A stretch of DNA of 19,260 nucleotides, taken from NCBI GenBank assembly GCA_910580075.1, contig CAJTVR010000088.1, positions 1 to 19,260 of the forward strand. Reading direction: 5' to 3'. Below the pieces are notes generated by a model. That model was not told the DNA's origin and ran no database searches. It saw only the letters and a program-made list of their open reading frames with translations. This document shows, piece by piece, positions 7,846 through 14,207 of this stretch (the first letter of the stretch is position 1; each line of letters starts with the position of its first letter). This DNA is from an uncultured Eubacterium sp. (GTDB lineage: Bacteria > Bacillota > Clostridia > Lachnospirales > Lachnospiraceae). Both the position numbers and the translations under genes were made by a program.

Positions 7846-9135
7846 TTATAGCTGAAAATCCCGCCCGCCAGTCAGCCCTTCCTGAGCCATCATGGTTTTC
7901 ATAACGGAAATATCCGACGAAATATCCCATGCTGTATCCTCAAACAGGCTGTCTAAAAGTTTTTCAAATGCTTCATTAATTGTGTCCAGTGTATCCTCAA
8001 TTTCTTTTTTCGTAGCTGTGATATTTTCTCCTGCAATCTCCTGCCTGTCCAGATCTATATAAGCCTGTAACAGCTTTGTCGTAGTCGGCAGATAATAATC
8101 CATAAATTTGTGCAGATCACTGGCGCTTTCCGGCGCTTTTTCCACCTGTTCAAAAATCCGGCGTATAATCGCTTCCAGCTTTGACAGCTTGAAACTCATT
8201 TCCGGCTTGCGGATTTTCTCATTGCACTCATGCACCATCTGGATATATGCACTGCCATCCTTTAAAATCTGCTTCGTCTGCGCATCCTGAAGCTGCGCCT
8301 CTTTTTCTTCTGCTTCCCTGGCTGCAGCCTTCTTTGCTTCGGCAATACTGTCAAGCCTTGCCTGTTCAGCCTGCAGATACTGCTGGTATGCTTCCTGGGT
8401 AAGCATAAAGGTCGTCTGTGCGCTGTCGAGCCTTCCCTGAGGAAACATATGCTTTTTCATCATCTTTTTTAAATCCCGCAGTACATCACTGTTCTGCCTG
8501 CCCGTCTGAAATGCCAGTTCTTCAATGGCAATAAATCCTTTATCTCCAATCAGCCTTGCATAACGGTAAAACCGGTTCACAAGTCCGATTTTATTCCTGC
8601 CGCGCACGATATCTGTCACACCCAGAATCGTCAGCAGGCTGAACACCGCTGCGAGCACAACAAACACACTTTCACCCTGGACAGCTATCATAATAAACAT
8701 GACCAGTGCCGTAATCCCGAAACCGCTTGTTAAAAGAATTCCCCATGCAAGCTGAACCGGCCCCAGAATACAGCCCTGCGGGCGCTTTGCCGCAGCAGCC
8801 GGCAGATTCTCTTTCTTCTTTGGAAGAACCTGGGTCTGCTTTAGTTCCGGCCTCCATGCAGCGGCCTTTTTGTAAATGGAATCGTATCTATTGTCTTCTT
8901 TTCTTTTTACCGTATCATATCCGGCCTGCCCTTTTCTGGTATATACGGTCTTCGCATACTGGTGTGTCGGCGCTCCGTAAGTACCTTTGGACGCCTCCTG
9001 CTGAATATCCTGTATGACACGGCTGACGGTTTTATTTACATTTCTGCTCAGGCCGCTGTAGTCATTCCGGTTCACGGCATCCGCAACTGCATCCAGAATG
9101 TCACCGCCTGCATTACATATCTGTTTTATGTCCAT
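7846..9135 (-). CDS. xpaC: XpaC-family (5-bromo-4-chloroindolyl phosphate hydrolysis) membrane protein
   Basis: 429 residues. Residues 1-120 are a soluble basic region; two adjacent membrane helices follow at roughly 125-175 (LAWGILLTSGFGITALVMFI and VFVVLAAVFSLLTILGV); the rest is cytoplasmic and helical, including an Ala/Glu-rich coiled coil (ARLDSIAEAKKAAAREAEEK). The XpaC name comes from an indirect colony phenotype, so no hydrolase activity should be assumed. The call rests on the helix pair followed by TDIVRGRNKIGLVNRFYRYA and on the adjacent TelA homologue. The ATG at 9135 has only a weak AGGT site. It is the first gene of the minus-strand operon that ends at trkH. Confidence 0.8.
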   Translation of the reverse strand: MDIKQICNAGGDILDAVADAVNRNDYSGLSRNVNKTVSRVIQDIQQEASKGTYGAPTHQYAKTVYTRKGQAGYDTVKRKEDNRYDSIYKKAAAWRPELKQTQVLPKKKENLPAAAAKRPQGCILGPVQLAWGILLTSGFGITALVMFIMIAVQGESVFVVLAAVFSLLTILGVTDIVRGRNKIGLVNRFYRYARLIGDKGFIAIEELAFQTGRQNSDVLRDLKKMMKKHMFPQGRLDSAQTTFMLTQEAYQQYLQAEQARLDSIAEAKKAAAREAEEKEAQLQDAQTKQILKDGSAYIQMVHECNEKIRKPEMSFKLSKLEAIIRRIFEQVEKAPESASDLHKFMDYYLPTTTKLLQAYIDLDRQEIAGENITATKKEIEDTLDTINEAFEKLLDSLFEDTAWDISSDISVMKTMMAQEGLTGGRDFQL

Positions 9136-9323
9136 GCTGCTACCTGTTCTTTCTATGTATCATTGCTATGATTGTATAATTCGTAATCTAATCCGCTGGT
9201 TTCCTAATATTTTTCATAACCGTCCCTATCCCCTGGAGCGGAAGCCTGTTTCCTTACGGCTTGTTTTATTTTTTATCTGGCTGGCCTGCTTTTTCAGTTA
9301 TCTGGTCTTTTATCTGGTTTTTT

Positions 9324-9371
9324 GTCTGGTCTTTATCTAAGTCTTTTGTCTGGTCTTTATCTAAGTCTTTT
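9324..9371. repeat. Two perfect 24-bp tandem copies with a 12-bp sub-period
   Basis: Two identical 24-base units each join two related 12-mers (TCTGGTCTTTAT and CTAAGTCTTTTG in shifted register). Diverged 12-mers continue on the left (TCTGGTCTTTTA, TCTGGTTTTTTG from about 9300) and one starts again on the right (TCTGGCTTTCC). On the minus strand one frame reads a repeated octapeptide QTKDLDKD. The slip-prone array lies between divergent transcription units. Confidence 0.85.
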
Positions 9372-9406
9372 GTCTGGCTTTCCTTCAGCCTGATTTCATT
9401 TTCTGG

Positions 9407-9421
9407 TCTGGTTTAACCAGA
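9407..9421. promoter_or_regulatory. Short palindrome TCTGGTTTAACCAGA, possible operator
   Basis: Seven-base arms TCTGGTT/AACCAGA flank one central T. It lies about 160 bases upstream of the extended -10 promoter at 9571 and at the edge of the TCTGG-rich tandem array. It could be a protein-binding site or simply an extension of the array; only the symmetry is seen. Confidence 0.25.
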
Positions 9422-9570
9422 AGCCCGCCTTGCCACTATTATAAAAGACAGAGTGGAATTCTGCAATAGATATTTTTCGGAATCTTACCAGAATACCCGG
9501 TTCAGCCTGTGCCGGATCCCTGTTTCTATTTTCGTGTTTTTAAAATCTATTCGATAAAATGCAGAAAATA

Positions 9571-9579
9571 TGCTATACT
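9571..9579 (+). promoter_or_regulatory. Extended -10 promoter for the regulator/membrane pair
   Basis: TGC followed by TATACT forms an extended -10 element about 80 bases upstream of the XRE reading frame. No good -35 is present at 17 bases (TTCGAT at 18 bases is poor), which is common for TGn promoters. Confidence 0.5.
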
Positions 9580-9659
9580 TGTATCTGATAACTAATAATA
9601 ACAGCAAAGAAAGGCGGCGATCCATTGTTAATTAATATCAGTTTGAAAGTAAAACCCAT

Positions 9660-9851
9660 GTGTATAGAGATATAAAGAGAATGACGCGGCCGGAACCTGC
9701 TGATCTGGCGGCTACCTTCAAACAGACAATTATGCTGTTTGAACAAAACCGCTATGATCCCTTTACGATGCTGCTGGCGTATAATATTTCAAAAGTATTT
9801 GATGTAACCATTGAAGATTTATTTGATTTTTGGAGGCAGAAACATGATTGA
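9660..9851 (+). pseudogene. XRE-family (Cro/CI-type) regulator, probably damaged at its 5' end
   Basis: The frame carries the C-terminal half of a short helix-turn-helix regulator: KQTIMLFEQNRYDP, then MLLAYNISKVFDVTIEDLFDF, which is the usual ending of 65-70 residue YgzD-like regulators. There is no ATG; the first usable codon is a GTG at 9660 without a ribosome site. In a different frame, 9629-9650 encodes LINISLKV, the sort of sequence that normally precedes VYRDIKRMT. About eleven bases (9651-9661) seem to be inserted between the two parts, shifting the frame. The recognition region (TRPEPADLAATF) is also less canonical than expected (usually TQEELA...GVSRQ). Its stop overlaps the start of the membrane protein gene by eight bases, as in the standard regulator/membrane-protein pair. 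Decay is inference; a GTG-started protein is possible. Confidence 0.6.
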
Positions 9852-10161
9852 GATACTAAATGAACTTGTGACTAATAGACAAATCCTGTTTATAGGAATA
9901 TGGTATGGTTTACCGGTTACGCTTATTTTGATTATTTTATTTTTTATAAAATCTTCCCGTGATGAAAGAGGACGGGCAATCATTGGAAAAGCAAGTATTA
10001 TTTCTATGATTGTATTCATTTTCCTTGTTAATTTTTTTGCAAAAATATCAGATAGTATACCTATAACTTACGATACAGTAGCTTTCTGCGTTCAATGGAT
10101 CTACGATATTGTGCTTACGGTTGAGGCTGCCGCAATTCTGATATACAAAAAAATTCAATAG
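9844..10161 (+). CDS. Small three-helix membrane protein paired with an XRE regulator
   Basis: 105 residues from the ATG at 9844, which has GGAGG about 7 bases upstream; the frame extends to 9811 but that start lacks a site. Three membrane helices are evident: ILFIGIWYGLPVTLILIILF, ISMIVFIFLVNFFAKI, and AFCVQWIYDIVLTVEAAAIL. A short charged loop (KSSRDERGR) follows the first. The overlap with the upstream XRE frame suggests coupled expression. Such regulator/DUF membrane pairs are common in Firmicutes, and their function is mostly unknown. The sequence is visibly more A+T-rich than its neighbours, which hints at separate origin. Confidence 0.75.
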   Translation: MIEILNELVTNRQILFIGIWYGLPVTLILIILFFIKSSRDERGRAIIGKASIISMIVFIFLVNFFAKISDSIPITYDTVAFCVQWIYDIVLTVEAAAILIYKKIQ

Positions 10162-10222
10162 TCAAAACTAAATTATAGTTTTGAGATCAGCAGCCGGACA
10201 AATACATTACATTCTGCCAGCA

Positions 10223-10296
10223 CCAGCCGGGCGGAGAAACTTTTTCCTTTTTCTGTGACTCTGAAAAGCTGTTAGAACTACTTAATTTTCTGCCCG
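10223..10296 (+). repeat. Dispersed repeat, subtype I (copy C)
   Basis: CCAGCCGGGCGGAGAAAC, TTTTTCCTTTTTCTGTGACT, then TTAATTTTCTGCCCGG, in plus orientation. It starts about 60 bases after the stop of the three-helix membrane protein, in the same sense. The hairpin arm ACAG is degraded here (CTGTGACTCTGAAAAGCTG). Confidence 0.8.
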
Positions 10297-10391
10297 GTAC
10301 ACAGGATTTAGGGCTCTCCGCCTACCGTTATACAATACCCCTGCAGCCCCAAAGATGCCTGCCAGTGCCACTGCATAAAACCCGCCACCCC
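10282..10391 (-). pseudogene. Decayed copy of the left-edge gene's 3' end
   Basis: The minus-strand frame reads AVALAGIFGAAGVLYNGRR and continues ALNPVYRAEN to TAA at 10284-10282. The peptide matches the C-terminus encoded at 1-60, and nucleotide similarity continues through the flanking repeat to about 10220, roughly 80-85 percent over 150 bases by hand count. Upstream the frame meets a TGA within about 13 codons and has no start or ribosome site, so only a tail survives. Confidence 0.55.
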
Positions 10392-10419
10392 GGCATCAGG
10401 CACCGGTCCGTCCGCTGCC
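10392..10419. repeat. 28-bp exact duplicate of 2061-2088
   Basis: All 28 bases (from GGCATCAGG to CCGCTGCC) are identical to the loop region at 2061-2088, although the sequence on either side differs and the 10-bp inverted-repeat arms are absent here. As at the other locus, a subtype II repeat follows within about 15 bases. Confidence 0.85.
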
Positions 10420-10430
10420 GCAAACCCGAA

Positions 10431-10490
10431 GCAGAAAGCAGAACAGACAAAGGAAAAAGTTTCTCCGCACGTCGTCCGGATATCCCATAC
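10431..10490 (-). repeat. Dispersed repeat, subtype II (copy D)
   Basis: On the minus strand it reads GTATGGGATATCCGGACGAC, then GTGCGGAGAAACTTTTTCC, TTTGTCTGTTC. It lies about 60 bases downstream of the symporter stop, in the same sense as that gene. The hairpin after the pyrimidine tract is lost in this copy. Confidence 0.75.
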
Positions 10491-10551
10491 TTCCGGCGTA
10501 CCATTCCTCTTCCCGGCCGCAGCCAGACAGTATCACGCAGTTTTCTGCATA

Positions 10552-12099
10552 TCACTTACGCTCTTTAGGCAGCGCAATTTTTTTATCCACTACAACCTGT
10601 TCTTCCAGGCATTCAAAAATCTGATCTATTTCCTTTCTATCCATCTTCGGCGTCAAAAGGCTCACAATCGGAACAATCACCAGCCCTGCCACCATTGCAA
10701 TTGCCCCCGCATTAATCGGAGATGCAATATATGACAGAAACAGATTTGAGACCGTAATGCCGACGCCGGCAAAAAAGCTCGCCCAGACTGCTGCACGGGT
10801 AACGCCTTTCCAGTACAGTCCGTACAAAAACGGTGCAAGAAACGCCCCTGCCAGCGCACCCCAGGAAATTCCCATCAGCTGCGCGATAAACTGGGCAATG
10901 GATTTCGGCGGGAATAAAGCCAGCACAACGGAACAGATAATAAAGAATACAAGCAGAATCCGCATGCATAGCAGCTGCTTTTTATCACTCATTTTTTTTA
11001 TAATATTGTCTTTCAGAAAATCCAGAGTCAGCGTGGAACTCGATGTCAGCACCAGGGATGAAAGTGTGCTCATGGATGCAGAAAGCACCAGCACTATCAC
11101 AATCCCGACAAGCAGGTCCGGCAGAGTGGAAAGCATAGACGGAATAATAGCGTCAAAAATAATACTGCCATCTTCTTTATAAATCGCAGGCGTATCAAAC
11201 AGCCTGCCGAATCCTCCCAGAAAATAGCATCCGCCAGATACTACAATTGCAAAAAATGTGGAAATAATGGTTCCGGACTGAATCGATTTTTCATCTTTAA
11301 TCGCATAGAATTTATGTATCATCTGCGGCAGCCCCCACGTGCCTAAGGAAGTCAGAATAATAACGCCCAGAAGGTTTAACGGGTCCGGTCCGAAGAAAGA
11401 AGTAAACGCACCTTTCTGCCCCATGGTCACTGCCACATCGCTTTCAAACTGTGACAGGGAATGCACTGCACTTAAAAATCCGCCCTGGCCGTTTAAAACT
11501 GCTGCAATGACTGCTGCAATACCCCCGAGCATAATCAGTCCCTGAATAAAATCATTGATTGCTGTCGCCATATAACCGCCTAAAATCACATACACACAGG
11601 TCAGAGCTGCCATAACAATAACGCACACTTCATACGGAATGTCAAAAGCCATCCCAAACAGCCGCGACAGCCCATTATATACCGAAGCAGTATAAGGAAT
11701 TAAAAAAACAAAGGAAATTACAGATGCTGCTATCCGGAGTGAGTTGCTCTGATAGCGCTTGCCAAAATAATCCGGCATTGTAGAAGCTGATAAATGATTA
11801 CTCATAATACGGGTACGCCTTCCGAGTATCACCCACGCCAGCAGCGAACCAATCAGCGCATTCCCGATTCCAATCCATGTAGAAGCCAGTCCGTATTTAT
11901 ACCCAAACTGTCCGGCATAACCGACAAATACAACTGCAGAAAAGTAAGACGTCCCATAAGCAAACGCCGTCAGCCACGGGCCGACACTCCTGCCCCCTAA
12001 TACAAAATCATTTACATTTGATGCGTGTTTTCTTGAATACAGACCGACCCCGGTCATCATAAGAAAAAACACAATTAAAAAAATTACTTTTATTGCCAA
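10552..12099 (-). CDS. Sodium:solute symporter (SSS family)
   Basis: 515 residues with about 13 membrane helices, the standard size of SSS transporters. Family features include GGRSVGPWLTAFAYGTSYFS near residue 35, the helix-breaking YFSAVVFVGYAGQFGYKYG, GGYMATAINDFIQGLIMLGG, and the sodium-site region VLSASMSTLSSLVLTSSSTL. PutP-like overall, but the substrate cannot be read from sequence. The start is a TTG at 12099 with GGGAGGA about 7 bases upstream. It follows the amidohydrolase by 48 bases and is the last gene of the paaK-ior cluster, so an aromatic or related carboxylate is a reasonable but untested substrate. Confidence 0.88.
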   Translation of the reverse strand: MAIKVIFLIVFFLMMTGVGLYSRKHASNVNDFVLGGRSVGPWLTAFAYGTSYFSAVVFVGYAGQFGYKYGLASTWIGIGNALIGSLLAWVILGRRTRIMSNHLSASTMPDYFGKRYQSNSLRIAASVISFVFLIPYTASVYNGLSRLFGMAFDIPYEVCVIVMAALTCVYVILGGYMATAINDFIQGLIMLGGIAAVIAAVLNGQGGFLSAVHSLSQFESDVAVTMGQKGAFTSFFGPDPLNLLGVIILTSLGTWGLPQMIHKFYAIKDEKSIQSGTIISTFFAIVVSGGCYFLGGFGRLFDTPAIYKEDGSIIFDAIIPSMLSTLPDLLVGIVIVLVLSASMSTLSSLVLTSSSTLTLDFLKDNIIKKMSDKKQLLCMRILLVFFIICSVVLALFPPKSIAQFIAQLMGISWGALAGAFLAPFLYGLYWKGVTRAAVWASFFAGVGITVSNLFLSYIASPINAGAIAMVAGLVIVPIVSLLTPKMDRKEIDQIFECLEEQVVVDKKIALPKERK

Positions 12100-12147
12100 C
12101 TGTTTATCCTCCCTTCAGCGTTTCCAAGCCAGAAAAACCACTGTTTA

Positions 12148-12957
12148 TTATTTCAGATTTAATAATTTTTTCGCATTTTCCCCCAGAATTTTATTCAAAT
12201 CTTCCTTATTTAAGGGAAGGTTTTCTAAATAATCTAAAGATTCCCTCTGGCCGCTCCATGGACTGTCTGTTGCAAATAAAATCCTGTCTGCCCCATGCCT
12301 GTTTAAAATGTTCAAAAATGTCTCATCTTTAATAAATCCAAAAATGTATGCTGTATCCAGGAAAACATCCCTTCCTGCAATACAGTTTTGCACCTCTTCC
12401 CATAATCCGTACCCGCCATAGTGTGCCAGTACCAGATTCTTCGGGCGGACTTCATCAAGTACTTTTAAAATTCCCTCTATTGTGCACCGCACATGATTCG
12501 GAAACCCGATATCCACGCCTGCATGGACCACACTCACCAGACCAAGCTCAGACGCATAATCCAGGATACGCATATATCTGATATCATCAAAATAAGTATT
12601 CTGGTAATCCGGATGCAGCTTGATTCCCTTCAGCCCGAGATTCTGGATCTCATGCAGCCGCTTTTTATAATCCGGCGAGTCAGGATGTATACCGCCAAAT
12701 GACAAAAGCCGCACATCCCTGTCCTGATATTTTTCATTCAGAGCAGCTGCAAAATGATTGATTGTATCAAACTGCTCCGGCGCTGTCACAACAGGAAGCA
12801 CAACCGACAGACCGACACCTGCCTTTTCCATGGATGCGGCAAGGCTTTGTTCTCTCCCGTCCGTAAATGCTTTTGCACTGCCGATACTCTCCAGCTTCTG
12901 AATCGTTCTGGCTGCTATTTTGTCTGGAAATATATGTGTATGGAAATCCACGATCAT
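12148..12957 (-). CDS. Amidohydrolase-family TIM-barrel metal enzyme (ACMSD-like, PF04909)
   Basis: 269 residues from the ATG at 12957, which has CAGGAG 10 bases upstream; the frame extends to 13089 but without a credible start, through the hairpin. The metal-binding HxH is at the N-terminus (VDFHTHIFPD). Further barrel motifs are GIHPDSPDY, KLHPDYQNTYF, VVHAGVD, LVLAHYGGYGLWEE and the terminal acid in FATDSPWSG. Relatives either hydrolyse C-N bonds or decarboxylate (ACMSD, dihydroxybenzoate decarboxylase). The genomic setting suggests an aromatic or small organic acid substrate. The protein would be cytoplasmic. Confidence 0.85.
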   Translation of the reverse strand: MIVDFHTHIFPDKIAARTIQKLESIGSAKAFTDGREQSLAASMEKAGVGLSVVLPVVTAPEQFDTINHFAAALNEKYQDRDVRLLSFGGIHPDSPDYKKRLHEIQNLGLKGIKLHPDYQNTYFDDIRYMRILDYASELGLVSVVHAGVDIGFPNHVRCTIEGILKVLDEVRPKNLVLAHYGGYGLWEEVQNCIAGRDVFLDTAYIFGFIKDETFLNILNRHGADRILFATDSPWSGQRESLDYLENLPLNKEDLNKILGENAKKLLNLK

Positions 12958-13032
12958 AAAGAATACGCTCCTGTACAAAGAAATTTTCGCTGTTTCAGCG
13001 GATGATGCAGTACTTTCGTTTTGAAAAGGAAA

Positions 13033-13104
13033 GGATGCCGCACAGGCCGGAATCTGCATAACCAGGCCTGGCCGCCGGTTTCCGGGCATGTGCTGCAGGC
13101 ATCC
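13033..13104 (-). terminator. Large hairpin between the ACT gene and the amidohydrolase gene
   Basis: On the minus strand, GGATGCCTGCAGCACA pairs with TGTGCGGCATCC (a four-base bulge, TGCA), enclosing further GC-rich stems such as CCCGGAAACCGG and GGCCAGGCCTGG, followed by TTTCCTTTTC. The stem is long and very stable, with a pyrimidine-rich rather than pure-U tail. It could terminate or attenuate transcription from the iorAB-ACT half, or stabilise a processed 3' end. Confidence 0.6.
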
Positions 13105-13124
13105 TTCTCATTCCCGATCTATTT

Positions 13125-13559
13125 TTAAGGGAACATCTTTAGTATATCTTCCTGTCCATACAGTTCCACATCCTTGCTTTTCAGCAGTTCTGCAGCCTTA
13201 TCTCCATTCGAAATTTTGCAGATAATCGATGCTTCCTCTTCTTTATTGGACAGTGCATACATATACTCCACATTCAGTCCCGCCTCGCAGACATGGCTTA
13301 AAATCTCCTGAAGGCTTCCAGCCCGGTGAGCCAGCTTTACCGCAAGGACGTCTGAAAGCATGGCTGCAAATCCTCTGTCTTTCAATGCCTGCTGTCCTGC
13401 CTGCGGGTCGTTTGTAATCATTCTAAGCAGCCCGTACTCACTTGTATCCGCAAGGCTTAAAGAAACGATGCTTACATGCTCTGCTTTTAATGCATCCAGA
13501 ACTTCCTGCAGACGCCCCTCATGGTTTTCAATAAATACTGATAACTGTTTTATAAACAT
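13125..13559 (-). CDS. Tandem ACT-domain protein (COG4747 type)
   Basis: 144 residues forming two ACT domains, about 1-70 (FIKQLSVFIENHEGRLQEVL) and 71-142 (VLAVKLAHRAGSLQEILSHV). The usual Gly-Arg-Leu and Gly-Ser-Leu turns follow the first strand of each domain. No catalytic domain is attached. Stand-alone double-ACT proteins of this kind recur next to phenylacetate-CoA ligase and indolepyruvate oxidoreductase genes and are thought to sense amino acids or aryl acids; the ligand here is unknown. GGAGGG lies about 5 bases before the ATG, and iorB ends 27 bases upstream, so it is in the same operon. Confidence 0.88.
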   Translation of the reverse strand: MFIKQLSVFIENHEGRLQEVLDALKAEHVSIVSLSLADTSEYGLLRMITNDPQAGQQALKDRGFAAMLSDVLAVKLAHRAGSLQEILSHVCEAGLNVEYMYALSNKEEEASIICKISNGDKAAELLKSKDVELYGQEDILKMFP

Positions 13560-13586
13560 GTTGCCCTCCTTCCGCTGTTTTATACC

Positions 13587-14153
13587 TCAGCCTTCGTAAC
13601 CTGCCAGAAATGCTTTTTTATTCAGTTCCACAGTCTTTGGCGGAACCGTTTTTTCAATCACATCCAGCCATGCATCTTTGGAAAAATCCATATGCCTGGC
13701 AGCCAGTCCGAGCACAATAATGTTAAATACTTTGGAATTTCCCAGTTTTTTTGCTTCTTCCATTGCATTAATCTTATATACTGTATACTCTTTTTCTAGG
13801 TTTTCGATAATGTGTTCCGGATATGCGGCTGCACCTGTTACAACTGTAATCGGCTCCATGCGCTGGTCATTTACAATCAGCACGCCGTCTTTTTTCAGAA
13901 AATGCGCATACCGGAGCGCTTCTAATTTTTCAAAAGCAATCAGTACATCTGCCTGCCCTTCTTCTACAATCGGCTCTGCTACTTTTTCCCCATAGCGCAC
14001 AAACGTTACAACGCTTCCGCCGCGCTGCGCCATGCCATGTACTTCCGATAATTTCACATCATATCCGGCATCCAGCGTAATACCGCCAAGTATGCGGCTC
14101 GTCAGCAGCGTGCCCTGGCCGCCGACGCCGGCTATCATAATATTTTTTGTCAT
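13587..14153 (-). CDS. iorB: Indolepyruvate ferredoxin oxidoreductase, beta subunit
   Basis: 188 residues, the normal beta-subunit size. It is the gamma-type pyruvate ferredoxin oxidoreductase domain: MIAGVGGQGTLLTSRILGG at the N-terminus, SEVHGMAQRGGSVVTFVRYG (the conserved HGMAQRGG motif), and ADVLIAFEKLEALRYA. With IorA it forms the cytoplasmic enzyme that oxidatively decarboxylates arylpyruvates (indolepyruvate, phenylpyruvate, hydroxyphenylpyruvate) to aryl-acetyl-CoA while reducing ferredoxin. GGGAGG lies about 6 bases before the ATG. It follows iorA by 54 bases. Confidence 0.93.
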   Translation of the reverse strand: MTKNIMIAGVGGQGTLLTSRILGGITLDAGYDVKLSEVHGMAQRGGSVVTFVRYGEKVAEPIVEEGQADVLIAFEKLEALRYAHFLKKDGVLIVNDQRMEPITVVTGAAAYPEHIIENLEKEYTVYKINAMEEAKKLGNSKVFNIIVLGLAARHMDFSKDAWLDVIEKTVPPKTVELNKKAFLAGYEG

Positions 14154-14207
14154 GCTTTCCTCCCTGTTGTTATAAAATCTATCAGTTTTACCACATTATC
14201 AAAGCTG

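Larger units (their letters stand above)
9136..9570. other. Gene-free spacer between divergent genes
   Basis: This spacer separates the minus-strand xpaC start from the plus-strand regulator pair. It is strongly T-rich on the plus strand from 9265 to 9420. It contains a short tandem repeat (9324-9371) and a small palindrome (9407-9421). An open minus-strand frame (9266-9412) lacks any ATG and is treated as a by-product of the tandem repeat. I see no convincing promoter for xpaC. Confidence 0.6.
10231..10468. repeat. 238-bp element bounded by 26-bp inverted repeats
   Basis: Bases 10231-10256 and the reverse complement of 10443-10468 agree at 25 of 26 positions (starting GCGGAGAAACTTTTTCC on each strand). 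They are the ends of repeat copies C and D, which face each other. The interior holds the decayed gene end (10282-10391) and the 28-base duplicate (10392-10419). It sits exactly between two convergent genes. It has the look of a small non-autonomous element, but no target-site duplication was found by eye. Confidence 0.65.

Noticed and set aside
9266..9412. Minus-strand open frame with QTKDLDKD repeats as a small protein
   Set aside because: 48 codons without ATG, GTG or TTG at a ribosome site; best explained by a tandem repeat of 24 bases, a multiple of three.
12958..13089. N-terminal extension of the amidohydrolase to 13089
   Set aside because: It is encoded by the large hairpin, and the metal-binding HTH motif starts right after the internal ATG, which has a good ribosome site.
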